From positions 1-5,730 of the forward strand of contig DJXS01000111.1 in NCBI GenBank assembly GCA_002448395.1: a stretch of DNA of 5,730 nucleotides, read 5' to 3'. The stretch is from Lachnospiraceae bacterium UBA6998 (GTDB taxonomy: Bacteria; Bacillota; Clostridia; Lachnospirales; Lachnospiraceae). The position numbers and the translations under genes are program-made. Position 1 is the first letter of the stretch. Every line of letters starts with the position of its first letter. Shown one piece after another: positions 1 to 5,636 of this stretch. The notes beneath the pieces are model-generated. The model was not told the origin of the DNA and did not search any database. It saw only the letters and a list, made by a program, of their open reading frames with translations.

Positions 1-452
1 ATATGCCTCTTGTCAGCGCCGGTATTGCGCTGCTCGTGCAGACTTTGCTGCTCTTTGCATTGATGCTCTATACGGAGATGGGCGGACACGCTCTGGCGGT
101 CTGCAGCCTCTTGTATTCTTTCATGATCTTCATGATCGACAGTCACTTCATCTGCAAGTACCTGAACATGAAGATTCCCTTCGGAAAAGTATATGGCAGG
201 CCAATCGCAGCGGCGGCAGCCATGGGAATCGTGACGGCGCTTGTGTATACTTTTGTTAACCGTTTACTGATGGCAGCTGCGGACAGGGTCTACTTCAACA
301 ACCTGGTCGCCTCAGTTGTGTCTATTGCTGTTGCGATCATCGTGTATTTCGCTGTTCTGATCAAAATCGGAGGACTTACGAGAGAAGATCTCCTGCAGGT
401 GCCGAAAGGAGCCAAGGTAGTGGGAGTATTGCAGAAAATGAGATTGATGTGA
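1..452 (+). CDS. Polysaccharide/lipid-precursor flippase, SpoVB/MurJ-like (MOP superfamily), C-terminal part
   Basis: This is the 3' end of a gene that begins before the window; 149 residues are visible from the ATG at base 3, which is most likely an internal methionine. The visible part has four hydrophobic segments, at about residues 2-22, 30-50, 66-89 and 100-121. A short basic cytoplasmic tail follows, with the sequence GGLTREDLLQVPKGAKV. That pattern (a late helix pair, a central loop, another helix pair, then an L-[TS]-x-x-D-L tail) is typical of the C-terminus of the 14-helix oligosaccharide flippases annotated as SpoVB or polysaccharide biosynthesis protein in Clostridia. Such proteins move lipid-linked cell-wall or polysaccharide precursors across the cytoplasmic membrane. 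The exact substrate cannot be read from this fragment. MurJ, SpoVB and a generic O-antigen-type flippase are all possible. Its transcript ends at the hairpin just downstream. The family assignment rests on topology and tail sequence, so it is moderately sure. Confidence 0.7.
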   Translation, partial: MPLVSAGIALLVQTLLLFALMLYTEMGGHALAVCSLLYSFMIFMIDSHFICKYLNMKIPFGKVYGRPIAAAAAMGIVTALVYTFVNRLLMAAADRVYFNNLVASVVSIAVAIIVYFAVLIKIGGLTREDLLQVPKGAKVVGVLQKMRLM

Positions 453-460
453 GAAGATAA

Positions 461-502
461 AAAACTGCCGCACTGGAAAATCGTTTCCGATGCGGCAGTT
501 TT
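461..502. terminator. Bidirectional rho-independent terminator between convergent genes
   Basis: A perfect 12-bp outer stem, AAAACTGCCGCA (461-472) with TGCGGCAGTTTT (491-502), encloses a second stem, GGAAA (475-479) with TTTCC (484-488), closed by the tetraloop ATCG. A C/A mismatch and a T-G wobble separate the two stems. On the plus strand the hairpin is followed by a T-rich run (TTTTATTTATTT) and serves the flippase gene, whose stop is 8 bp upstream. On the minus strand the run of A at 459-464 reads as T, so the same hairpin can end the purC-metallopeptidase transcript, whose last stop codon begins 3 bp away. Confidence 0.92.
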
Positions 503-504
503 AT

Positions 505-1065
505 TTATTTGCGCAGCAGGAGCATCAGCCTGCTGCCGTTTTCTTTGAGCCACTTGACGCGAAGCTTATAGTCGGGCAGAACCCGTCCGACTTCTGCCCA
601 GAAGCGGGGAGAGTGATTCATCTGTTTCCTGTGGCAGAGCTCATGGACCACGACGTAATCGAGTACTTCCGGAGGCGCCAGGAGCAGCAGGCAGTTGAAA
701 TTCAGGTTTCCCTTGGAACTGCAGCTTCCCCAGCGGGTCTTCTGGCTGCGGATCGTGATGCTTCCGTAATCGACCCCGACTAGCGGCGCGAAGTGCGCGA
801 CGCGCTCAGGGATCACAAGGGCGGCCCTCTTTTTGAGGCCGCGCAGCTGGACATCCGTCAGCGCGGAGACGGGATTTGCTTCTTCCTGCTCCCGGCGGGC
901 AAGAACCTTAGCGCGGTGCTGCGCGATCCAGTCGCTCTTCTCCAGCAGGAAGCGCTCGATGTCCCGTCTTGGGCAGCGCATAGGAGCGCGCACGATCACA
1001 CTTCCGTCTGATTTGATCTCTATAGCCAGTGTCTTTCTTTTACTTCGAATGAGCTCGTATTTCAA
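505..1065 (-). CDS. YgjP-like (DUF45/WLM-type) zinc metallopeptidase, TTG start
   Basis: The product is a 186-residue, probably cytoplasmic, predicted zincin metallopeptidase of the YgjP/DUF45 (M48-like) group; no signal peptide or membrane segment is present. The N-terminal ~30 residues form the usual strand pair (YELIRSKRKTLAIEI, then VIVRAP). The conserved block QKTRWGSCSSKGNLNFN lies at residues 108-124, and the catalytic HELCH motif (HExxH) at 141-145. The downstream MNHSPRFW (149-156) supplies the likely third metal ligand, H151. The start is TTG at 1065-1063. No ATG or GTG lies upstream in frame before a stop, and the family's N-terminus begins right here; internal M29 would delete the first strands. 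The ribosome site is weak (GGGA about 12 nt upstream). The gene follows purC by 20 bp with no terminator, which suggests co-transcription and possibly coupled translation. The substrate is unknown for the family. Confidence 0.9.
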   Translation of the reverse strand: MKYELIRSKRKTLAIEIKSDGSVIVRAPMRCPRRDIERFLLEKSDWIAQHRAKVLARREQEEANPVSALTDVQLRGLKKRAALVIPERVAHFAPLVGVDYGSITIRSQKTRWGSCSSKGNLNFNCLLLLAPPEVLDYVVVHELCHRKQMNHSPRFWAEVGRVLPDYKLRVKWLKENGSRLMLLLRK

Positions 1066-1085
1066 CTTCAGATCGTATCCCGATT

Positions 1086-1955
1086 TCAGATAGTATCACC
1101 TGTCAGAAGGTGATAAGCTTCTTTATACTTGTCGATGGTCTTGTCGATGACATCCTGGGGCAGCAGGTAGTCGCTGTCAGGGTTGGCCTTCAGCCAGTCG
1201 CGGACGAACTGCTTGTCAAAAGAGGGCTGGCCGTGGCCGGGCTCATATCCCTCCAGAGGCCAGAAGCGGCTGCTGTCGGGGGTGAGCATCTCGTCGCCGA
1301 GCACTACTTTGCCATTTTCATCAAGGCCGAACTCGAACTTGGTGTCTGCAATGATGATGCCTCTGGTCAGAGCGTAGTCAGCGCACTTCTTGTAAAGAGC
1401 GATCGTGCAGTCTCGGATTGTCTCTGCATACTCCTGGCCGCGGCCGGGGAACGCCTTCTCCAGAACCTCGATGCTTCTCTCGAAACTGATGTTCTCGTCG
1501 TGGTCGCCGATCTCAGCCTTGGTGCTGGGGGTGTAGATGGGCTCAGGGAGCTTGTCGCACTCCTTAAGGCCTTCCGCGAGCTTAATGCCGCATACTGTGC
1601 CGTCCTTCTTGTAACTGGCCCAGCCGCTGCCGGTGATATAGCCGCGGACGATGCACTCGATGGGGAGCATGGTCAGCTTCTGACACATCATGCTGTTGCC
1701 GTCGAAGCGCTCCTGACGGAAGAATTCGGGCATGTCATTGACATCACAGCTGATCATGTGGTTGGGGATGATATCCTTCGTGTAATCGAACCAGAAGCGG
1801 GACATCTGGGTCAGAACAGTGCCCTTCTTCACGATCTTGTTTTTGAGAATCACATCAAAAGCGGAGATTCTGTCGGTCGCAACCATGATAAGCTTGTCGC
1901 CGATGTCGTAGATCTCACGTACTTTACCTTCCTTGACGGGGGTATATTCCTGCAT
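1086..1955 (-). CDS. purC: Phosphoribosylaminoimidazole-succinocarboxamide synthase (SAICAR synthetase)
   Basis: The product is a 289-residue cytosolic enzyme of de novo purine synthesis that joins CAIR and L-aspartate with ATP hydrolysis to give SAICAR. The N-terminus (EGKVREIYDIGDKL, residues 9-22) is the nucleotide-binding start typical of PurC. The first family signature, LPIECIVRGYITGS, is at 97-110. KAEIGDHDENIS lies at 147-158, the second signature IADTKFEFG at 202-210, and LGDEMLTPDSSRFWP at 219-233. The length fits the longer PurC type (yeast Ade1-like), not the ~237-residue E. coli type. The frame stays open for 46 more codons upstream, but the start at 1955 is chosen because an AAGGAGG site sits 9 nt before it and homology begins there. 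It stands alone here, not inside a pur cluster, with a metallopeptidase gene 20 bp downstream on the same strand. Confidence 0.97.
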   Translation of the reverse strand: MQEYTPVKEGKVREIYDIGDKLIMVATDRISAFDVILKNKIVKKGTVLTQMSRFWFDYTKDIIPNHMISCDVNDMPEFFRQERFDGNSMMCQKLTMLPIECIVRGYITGSGWASYKKDGTVCGIKLAEGLKECDKLPEPIYTPSTKAEIGDHDENISFERSIEVLEKAFPGRGQEYAETIRDCTIALYKKCADYALTRGIIIADTKFEFGLDENGKVVLGDEMLTPDSSRFWPLEGYEPGHGQPSFDKQFVRDWLKANPDSDYLLPQDVIDKTIDKYKEAYHLLTGDTI

Positions 1956-1964
1956 GCGTCGTTT

Positions 1965-1971
1965 CCTCCTT
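1965..1971 (-). promoter_or_regulatory. Ribosome binding site of purC
   Basis: On the minus strand this reads AAGGAGG, a near-perfect anti-16S match, with 9 nt to the ATG at 1955. It decides the purC start against the longer reading frame that would open at 2093. Confidence 0.9.
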
Positions 1972-2023
1972 GCGATTTGCCTGCGCACAATACATCTCTT
2001 TGTGGTATTCTGCTTGTGTAGAT

Positions 2024-2044
2024 AGTGTTCCCGAATGGAACACT
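2024..2044. repeat. Perfect 8-bp dyad in the purC leader/promoter
   Basis: AGTGTTCC (2024-2031) and GGAACACT (2037-2044) are perfect inverted repeats around a 5-nt centre, CGAAT. The element begins about 6 bp downstream of the proposed purC -10 box, so it would either form a hairpin at the extreme 5' end of the purC mRNA or act as a DNA operator over the start site. It also covers the place where the -35 of a rightward promoter (-10 at 2052-2057) would be. The centre contains CGAA, as in PurR boxes, but the flanks do not match the Bacillus PurBox. Confidence 0.7.
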
Positions 2045-2057
2045 TCTTAAGTATAAT
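2028..2057 (+). promoter_or_regulatory. Candidate rightward promoter of the GTPase-nuclease gene, overlapping the purC promoter
   Basis: A perfect TATAAT stands at 2052-2057 on the plus strand and overlaps the purC -10 on the other strand by four bases. The only -35 at a usable distance (TTCCCG at 2028-2033, spacing 18) is weak and lies inside the dyad 2024-2044. Transcription would begin near 2064, giving a ~64-nt leader. An alternative pair, TTGCTT (2078-2083) and TTTAAT (2102-2107), would start too close to the gene to include its GAGGGG ribosome site. Confidence 0.3.
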
Positions 2058-2077
2058 CATTTTCTGAAGCAAAACAA
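2050..2077 (-). promoter_or_regulatory. purC: Candidate promoter of purC
   Basis: On the minus strand a TATACT -10 (2055-2050) lies 16 bp from a weak TTGTTT -35 (2077-2072). Transcription would begin near 2043, giving a leader of about 88 nt before the purC ATG, with the 8-bp dyad at its very 5' end. The -10 is good (5 of 6) and the -35 is poor (3 of 6). Confidence 0.45.
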
Positions 2078-2083
2078 TTGCTT
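2067..2083 (+). promoter_or_regulatory. Small leader hairpin upstream of the GTPase-nuclease gene
   Basis: AAGCAA (2067-2072) pairs with TTGCTT (2078-2083) around the loop AACAA. It is an AT-rich 6-bp stem with no adequate T-run for a strong terminator. It would lie at the 5' end of a transcript begun from the TATAAT at 2052. Confidence 0.3.
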
Positions 2084-2127
2084 TTGTGCACATAATTTGT
2101 CTTTAATGAGGGGCGGCAGATAGTAAT

Positions 2128-4977
2128 ATGATCGAACAAAACCTGATTCTGGGAATACTGGCCCACGTGGACGCCGGCAAGACGACGCTCTCCGAGGCGC
2201 TACTGCATATAACGGGCGCGGTGCGGCGCGCGGGCCGCGTCGATCACGGGGACGCATTTCTGGATACTGACGATATGGAAAAAGAGCGCGGGATCACGAT
2301 CTTCTCCAAACAGGCGAGGTTTGCCTCAGAGCGCGGGGAGATCAGGAGGACCTACACGCTGCAGGATACGCCGGGACACGTGGATTTTTCCACGGAGATG
2401 GAGCGCGTGCTGGGGATCCTGGACTGCGCAGTGCTGGTCATCAGCGCGGCGGACGGCGTGAACGGCCAGGTGCGCGTTTTGTGGAGACTTCTCGAGCACT
2501 ACAACGTACCGGTTTTTCTCTTTGTCAACAAGATGGACCAGAACGGAGCAGACAGAGAGGCTTTGCTGGCCTCCATCAAAAAAGAGCTCAGTACCAGATG
2601 TGTGGACATCATGCCCGGTTCCGGCACAGGGACAGCGGTGTCACTGGCGGACTGCCTGGATGATCCCGATGTCCAGGAAGAGATCGCGGTCTGCGACGAC
2701 GAGCTGATGAATGCATATTTTGACGGGGAGATGGTGACAGTGCCGCAGATCTGCGAGCTGACTGCCGGCCGTAAGCTCTTCCCGGTCCTCTTCGGCGCTG
2801 CTCTGCGGGAGCAGGGCGTCAGCGAACTGCTGGAATGCCTGGATACGCTGATCCAACCTCCCGTTTACGGAGATGAATTCGGCGCCAGAATCTTCAAGAT
2901 CACCCGCGACGGCGGCGCGAGGCTCACCTGGATGAAGCTGACGGGAGGAAAACTCTCTGTCAAAACACCGCTGGCCGACTGCACCGACGACAAGGGAATG
3001 CCTGAGAAGGTAGAACAGATCCGTTTCTACTCAGGCGGAAAGTTTGAGACTAAACAGGAGGCAGTGGCGGGCGAAGTGTGCGCAATTACCGGCCTTACGA
3101 GGACAAAGATCGGTCAGGGAATCGGAGCGGAGTCCGAGGGCGAAGAAGAACTTCTGCAGCCGGTACTGCGATGCAAGGTGATCCTGCCGCCCGGCGAGGA
3201 CCTTTTCAAAGCATATAAGAATTTCTCTATTTTGGAAGAAGAGGATCCGACCCTGCATCTGGGTTATGACGAGGAGAAGAAAGAGATCACAGCACAGATC
3301 ATGGGACAGGTTCAGAAAGAAATCCTGCAGCGCATGATCCGGGAGCGTCTGGGACTTCGTGTGGATTTCGGCGATCCTTCGATCATCTATAAGGAGACCA
3401 TCGCCAGGACTGTTGAGGGCGTGGGTCACTTTGAACCGCTGCGCCACTATGCGGAGGTGCATCTGCTGCTGGAGCCGGGCGTGCCCGGGAGCGGTCTTGT
3501 ATTTGAGAACCGCTGCAGAGCCGATGTGTTGGCGGTCAACTGGCAGCGCCTGATCATGACCCACTTGGAGGAGAAGAGGCATCGCGGCGTTCTGACCGGA
3601 GCGGAGATCACAGATATGAAGATCTCCCTGCTCACAGGGAGAGCGCACCTCAAGCATACTGAAGGCGGCGACTTCCGCCAGGCGACATACCGAGCGGTGA
3701 GACAGGGCCTTATGATGACGGAAAGCGTCCTTTTGGAGCCTTTCTACAACTTCCGGCTGGAGATTCCCCAGGAATCACTGGGACGGGCACTGACTGACCT
3801 GCAGCAGATGGGCGCGAATTTCACACAGCCCGATCTGGAGGATGGCCGCTCGATCATAACCGGAAGCGCGCCGGTATCCAGGATCGCCAATTACGCGGAA
3901 ACGCTGGCCGCCTACACCCGCAGCGAGGGACAGATCACCTGCACTCTCAAGGGCTACGAGCCCTGCGTCAACGCGGAGGAAGTCATTGCGGCGTCCGGTT
4001 ACGATCCGGAGCTGGATCTGAGGAACCCGACGGGCTCTGTATTTTGCTCCCATGGAGCCGGCACGCCTGTGCCCTGGTATGAAGTGCGAGAGCGCATGCA
4101 CGTGGACAGCGGCTGGAGGGATCCTTCCGACGGACCCGGGACCGGAAAAGCGCTGCTGGGATACGATGATGACTGGGACGAAGACCTCGCCTACGGAGGA
4201 GCAGGCAGGACCGGTCTGCGAGCCGGCGTGAGGAAAGAGGAGAAACCTGTTTCCTTCAGCGAGCGGGAGGCAAGACTCTTTGCCGAGGAGGACGAGCTGC
4301 GCAGGATCTTCGAGCGGACCTACGGACCGATCAAGAGCAGATTCGGCGACGATGAGCCCGACAACGGAAGATCTGTCAAATCCTGGAAGAGGGCGTCCCG
4401 TGTGATCAGCGCAGAACCGCCGGACAAGCGCTCCCACGCCGCGAAGAAAGCGGTGGAGAAAGAGTACCTTCTGATAGATGGCTACAACATTGTGTTCGCG
4501 TGGGAAGACCTGCGGGAGATGGCGCTTCAGGACATCATGGCAGCCAGGGACAAGCTCATTGACATGCTGGTGGACTTCGCGGGCTTTCGAAAGGAGCACG
4601 TGATCCTTGTCTTCGACGCCTATAAAGTGCGGGGAGGACGCGGAGAAGTGATCCATGTGGGCGGAATCGACGTCATTTACACCAAAGAAGCCGAGACCGC
4701 GGATCTCTACATTGAGAAAGCGGCCCATGAACTCAGCAAAAAATACAAAGTGACAGTGGCTACCTCTGATGCTGTTGAGCAGGTGATCATTTACGGCGCG
4801 GGCGCTTACCGCATGTCCGCCCAGAACCTTTTGGAGGAATTACTGCTGACCAAAGGGCTGATGCGCGAGCACTATGAAAAGAGAGATGAGAAGAGGGCCG
4901 GCGGTATTTTGGCACAGATGAGCGAGGAAGACGCCCGGGCGCTTCAGGAGCACCTCGAGAACCTGGAAGAAGAGTGA
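2128..4977 (+). CDS. Fusion of a Tet(M)/EF-G-like translational GTPase with a C-terminal YacP/Rae1-type NYN ribonuclease domain
   Basis: The product is a 949-residue predicted cytosolic, ribosome-associated protein. Residues 1 to ~240 are the GTPase: P-loop AHVDAGKTT at 12-20, switch I RGIT at 54-57, DTPGH at 80-84 with H84 as the likely catalytic histidine, NKMD at 134-137, and FGAA at 222-225. Domains II-III span ~250-425, domain IV ~430-530 and the EF-G C-domain ~535-610, ending in LKGYEPC where Tet(M) (~639 aa) nears its end. Residues ~611-776 are a linker region with NPTGSVFCSHGAG at 634-646, an acidic stretch at 679-687, and a predicted helix ending ERTYGPI. Residues ~777-910 are a NYN/PIN-like nuclease domain of the YacP (Rae1) family: LLIDGYN at 781-787, LVFDAY at 827-832, TKEAETAD at 852-859 and VATSD at 877-881. 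The acidic residues D784, D830, E856/D859 and D881 fit the metal-binding set. A charged helical tail ends the protein. The start is fixed by the P-loop just behind it and a stop at 2107-2109; the ribosome site GAGGGG is 14 nt away and weak. The architecture is directly visible; the ribosome-targeted RNase role is inferred from the two families. Confidence 0.93.
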   Translation: MIEQNLILGILAHVDAGKTTLSEALLHITGAVRRAGRVDHGDAFLDTDDMEKERGITIFSKQARFASERGEIRRTYTLQDTPGHVDFSTEMERVLGILDCAVLVISAADGVNGQVRVLWRLLEHYNVPVFLFVNKMDQNGADREALLASIKKELSTRCVDIMPGSGTGTAVSLADCLDDPDVQEEIAVCDDELMNAYFDGEMVTVPQICELTAGRKLFPVLFGAALREQGVSELLECLDTLIQPPVYGDEFGARIFKITRDGGARLTWMKLTGGKLSVKTPLADCTDDKGMPEKVEQIRFYSGGKFETKQEAVAGEVCAITGLTRTKIGQGIGAESEGEEELLQPVLRCKVILPPGEDLFKAYKNFSILEEEDPTLHLGYDEEKKEITAQIMGQVQKEILQRMIRERLGLRVDFGDPSIIYKETIARTVEGVGHFEPLRHYAEVHLLLEPGVPGSGLVFENRCRADVLAVNWQRLIMTHLEEKRHRGVLTGAEITDMKISLLTGRAHLKHTEGGDFRQATYRAVRQGLMMTESVLLEPFYNFRLEIPQESLGRALTDLQQMGANFTQPDLEDGRSIITGSAPVSRIANYAETLAAYTRSEGQITCTLKGYEPCVNAEEVIAASGYDPELDLRNPTGSVFCSHGAGTPVPWYEVRERMHVDSGWRDPSDGPGTGKALLGYDDDWDEDLAYGGAGRTGLRAGVRKEEKPVSFSEREARLFAEEDELRRIFERTYGPIKSRFGDDEPDNGRSVKSWKRASRVISAEPPDKRSHAAKKAVEKEYLLIDGYNIVFAWEDLREMALQDIMAARDKLIDMLVDFAGFRKEHVILVFDAYKVRGGRGEVIHVGGIDVIYTKEAETADLYIEKAAHELSKKYKVTVATSDAVEQVIIYGAGAYRMSAQNLLEELLLTKGLMREHYEKRDEKRAGGILAQMSEEDARALQEHLENLEEE

Positions 4978-4989
4978 CCAGCCGGGAAC

Positions 4990-5018
4990 TTGGGAAAGTG
5001 TGCGCAATAGTGTATAAA
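4990..5018 (+). promoter_or_regulatory. Candidate promoter for the desulfoferrodoxin gene
   Basis: TTGGGA (4990-4995) and TATAAA (5013-5018) are separated by the ideal 17 bp, giving 4 of 6 and 5 of 6 matches to the housekeeping consensus. This promoter lies right after the stop of the GTPase-nuclease gene and would give a leader of about 100 nt. A second -35-like box, TTGACC at 5044-5049, has no -10 at ideal spacing (TACATA at 5069-5074 is 19 bp away). No clear terminator for the upstream gene was found in the 149-bp spacer, so read-through into the next gene is possible. Confidence 0.45.
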
Positions 5019-5029
5019 TGGAGGCGTAG

Positions 5030-5059
5030 ATTCATCTTTCTTTTTGACCACAGATGAAT
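5030..5059. repeat. 8-bp inverted repeat upstream of desulfoferrodoxin
   Basis: ATTCATCT (5030-5037) and AGATGAAT (5052-5059) are perfect inverted repeats with a 14-nt centre that contains TTGACC. The wide spacing resembles a two-half-site operator more than a terminator, and no T-run follows. It does not match the PerR or Fur box consensus. Confidence 0.5.
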
Positions 5060-5115
5060 TACAATGAATACATAAAAGGGATATTTTAAAAGCTTGTTTG
5101 GCCGATAAGGCCGGA

Positions 5116-5121
5116 AAGGGG
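5116..5121 (+). promoter_or_regulatory. Ribosome binding site of desulfoferrodoxin, next to a GGCC hairpin
   Basis: AAGGGG lies 5 nt before the ATG at 5127 and supports that start. Just upstream, GGCC (5100-5103) and GGCC (5109-5112) can pair around the loop GATAA, forming a short GC stem that ends 3 nt before the site. Confidence 0.7.
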
Positions 5122-5126
5122 TTACT

Positions 5127-5498
5127 ATGGCAATCAGACTTTTCAAATGTGAGAAGTGCGGAAGTATGGTTCTGAAACTCAACGCGAAGGGATGTTCCCC
5201 GTCCTGCTGCGGCGAGCCCATGAAAGAGATTGAAGCGGGCACGACCGACGCTGCAAGAGAGAAACACGTTCCGGCAGTTACTGTCGATGGCGATACCGTA
5301 ACCGTACAGGTTGGTTCCGTTGCTCATCCCATGATGGATGCGCACTACATTCAGTTCATCATTCTTGAGACCAAGACCGGCTTCCAGTTCGCAGAGCTTG
5401 AGCCCGGCCAGGAGCCCAAGGCAGTCTTCAAGGCAGCTGATCCTGTAGCGGCTTATGAGTACTGCAATCTGCACGGATTCTGGAAAGCAGACATCTGA
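5127..5498 (+). CDS. Desulfoferrodoxin (two-iron superoxide reductase)
   Basis: A complete 123-residue cytosolic protein that reduces superoxide to hydrogen peroxide without making oxygen, a defence typical of anaerobes. The N-terminal rubredoxin-like domain has the center I cysteines C8, C11, C27 and C28 (CEKC and CCGEPM). The C-terminal catalytic domain has the center II iron ligands H47 (EKHVP), H67 (AHPM), H73 (DAHY), C113 and H116 (EYCNLHG). E45 and K46 sit beside H47, where the glutamate-lysine pair that helps catalysis is found in the family. Length and domain order match classical 2Fe superoxide reductases (about 125 residues), so no residue is missing. An extra cysteine, C23, lies between the center I pairs. 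Its electron donor, usually rubredoxin, is not encoded in the window. It appears to be its own transcription unit, with promoter-like boxes upstream and a strong terminator 30 bp after the stop. Confidence 0.97.
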   Translation: MAIRLFKCEKCGSMVLKLNAKGCSPSCCGEPMKEIEAGTTDAAREKHVPAVTVDGDTVTVQVGSVAHPMMDAHYIQFIILETKTGFQFAELEPGQEPKAVFKAADPVAAYEYCNLHGFWKADI

Positions 5499-5528
5499 TC
5501 CTTCCGTGCGACAACATGAAATGAACAT

Positions 5529-5559
5529 AGAGGCCGGCGGTGTGACGCCGGCCTCTTTT
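5529..5559 (+). terminator. Rho-independent terminator of the desulfoferrodoxin gene
   Basis: A perfect 11-bp GC-rich stem, AGAGGCCGGCG (5529-5539) with CGCCGGCCTCT (5546-5556), has the 6-nt loop GTGTGA and runs into TTTT. The T-run is short but the stem is very stable. It begins 30 bp after the stop codon at 5498. Confidence 0.92.
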
Positions 5560-5587
5560 GCGCACGTTTTGCGCCGGGAGGTATAGA
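5558..5587 (+). promoter_or_regulatory. Weak candidate promoter for the last gene
   Basis: TTGCGC (5558-5563) and TATAGA (5582-5587), 18 bp apart, are the only promoter-like pair between the terminator and the gene that starts at 5637. The -35 keeps only about half the consensus and overlaps the terminator's T-run. The octamer TTTTGCGC is repeated at 5556-5563 and 5567-5574. Confidence 0.25.
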
Positions 5588-5636
5588 CGCGCAGCGGACC
5601 GGCAAGGTTCAACGGCAAGAAAGGGAAGACGCTTTT

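Noticed and set aside
1110..2021. 303-codon open frame on the plus strand opposite purC
   Set aside because: Lies wholly antisense to purC, which has clear family signatures. The translated sequence is rich in Ala/Val/Leu with no recognisable domain, as expected for a shadow frame in GC-rich coding DNA.
2024..2044. PurR box at the purC promoter
   Set aside because: The dyad centre contains CGAA, but the flanks fit the Bacillus PurBox consensus poorly and there is no second box at the usual spacing. Another PurBox-like match at 2128-2140 lies within the start codons of the next gene.
1956..2093. 46-residue N-terminal extension of PurC
   Set aside because: The frame is open to an ATG at 2093, but the extension has no family similarity, would start upstream of the candidate promoter's -10, and ignores the AAGGAGG site before the ATG at 1955.
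3775..4728. 317-codon open frame on the minus strand opposite the GTPase-nuclease gene
   Set aside because: Antisense shadow of a gene with unmistakable motifs; no ribosome site or recognisable domain of its own.
2128..4977. Simple annotation as a tetracycline ribosomal protection protein
   Set aside because: The GTPase part resembles Tet(M), but the tip loop of domain IV lacks Ser-Pro-Val and the protein carries about 300 extra residues with a nuclease domain.
4440..4977. Internal translation start producing a free nuclease domain
   Set aside because: A GTG occurs at codon 776, but without a convincing ribosome site at the right distance; the ATG within the DGYN-coding bases is out of frame.
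4944..5618. 224-codon minus-strand frame across the desulfoferrodoxin gene
   Set aside because: Overlaps the complete desulfoferrodoxin, with all its metal ligands, on the other strand, and crosses that gene's terminator. It is a shadow.
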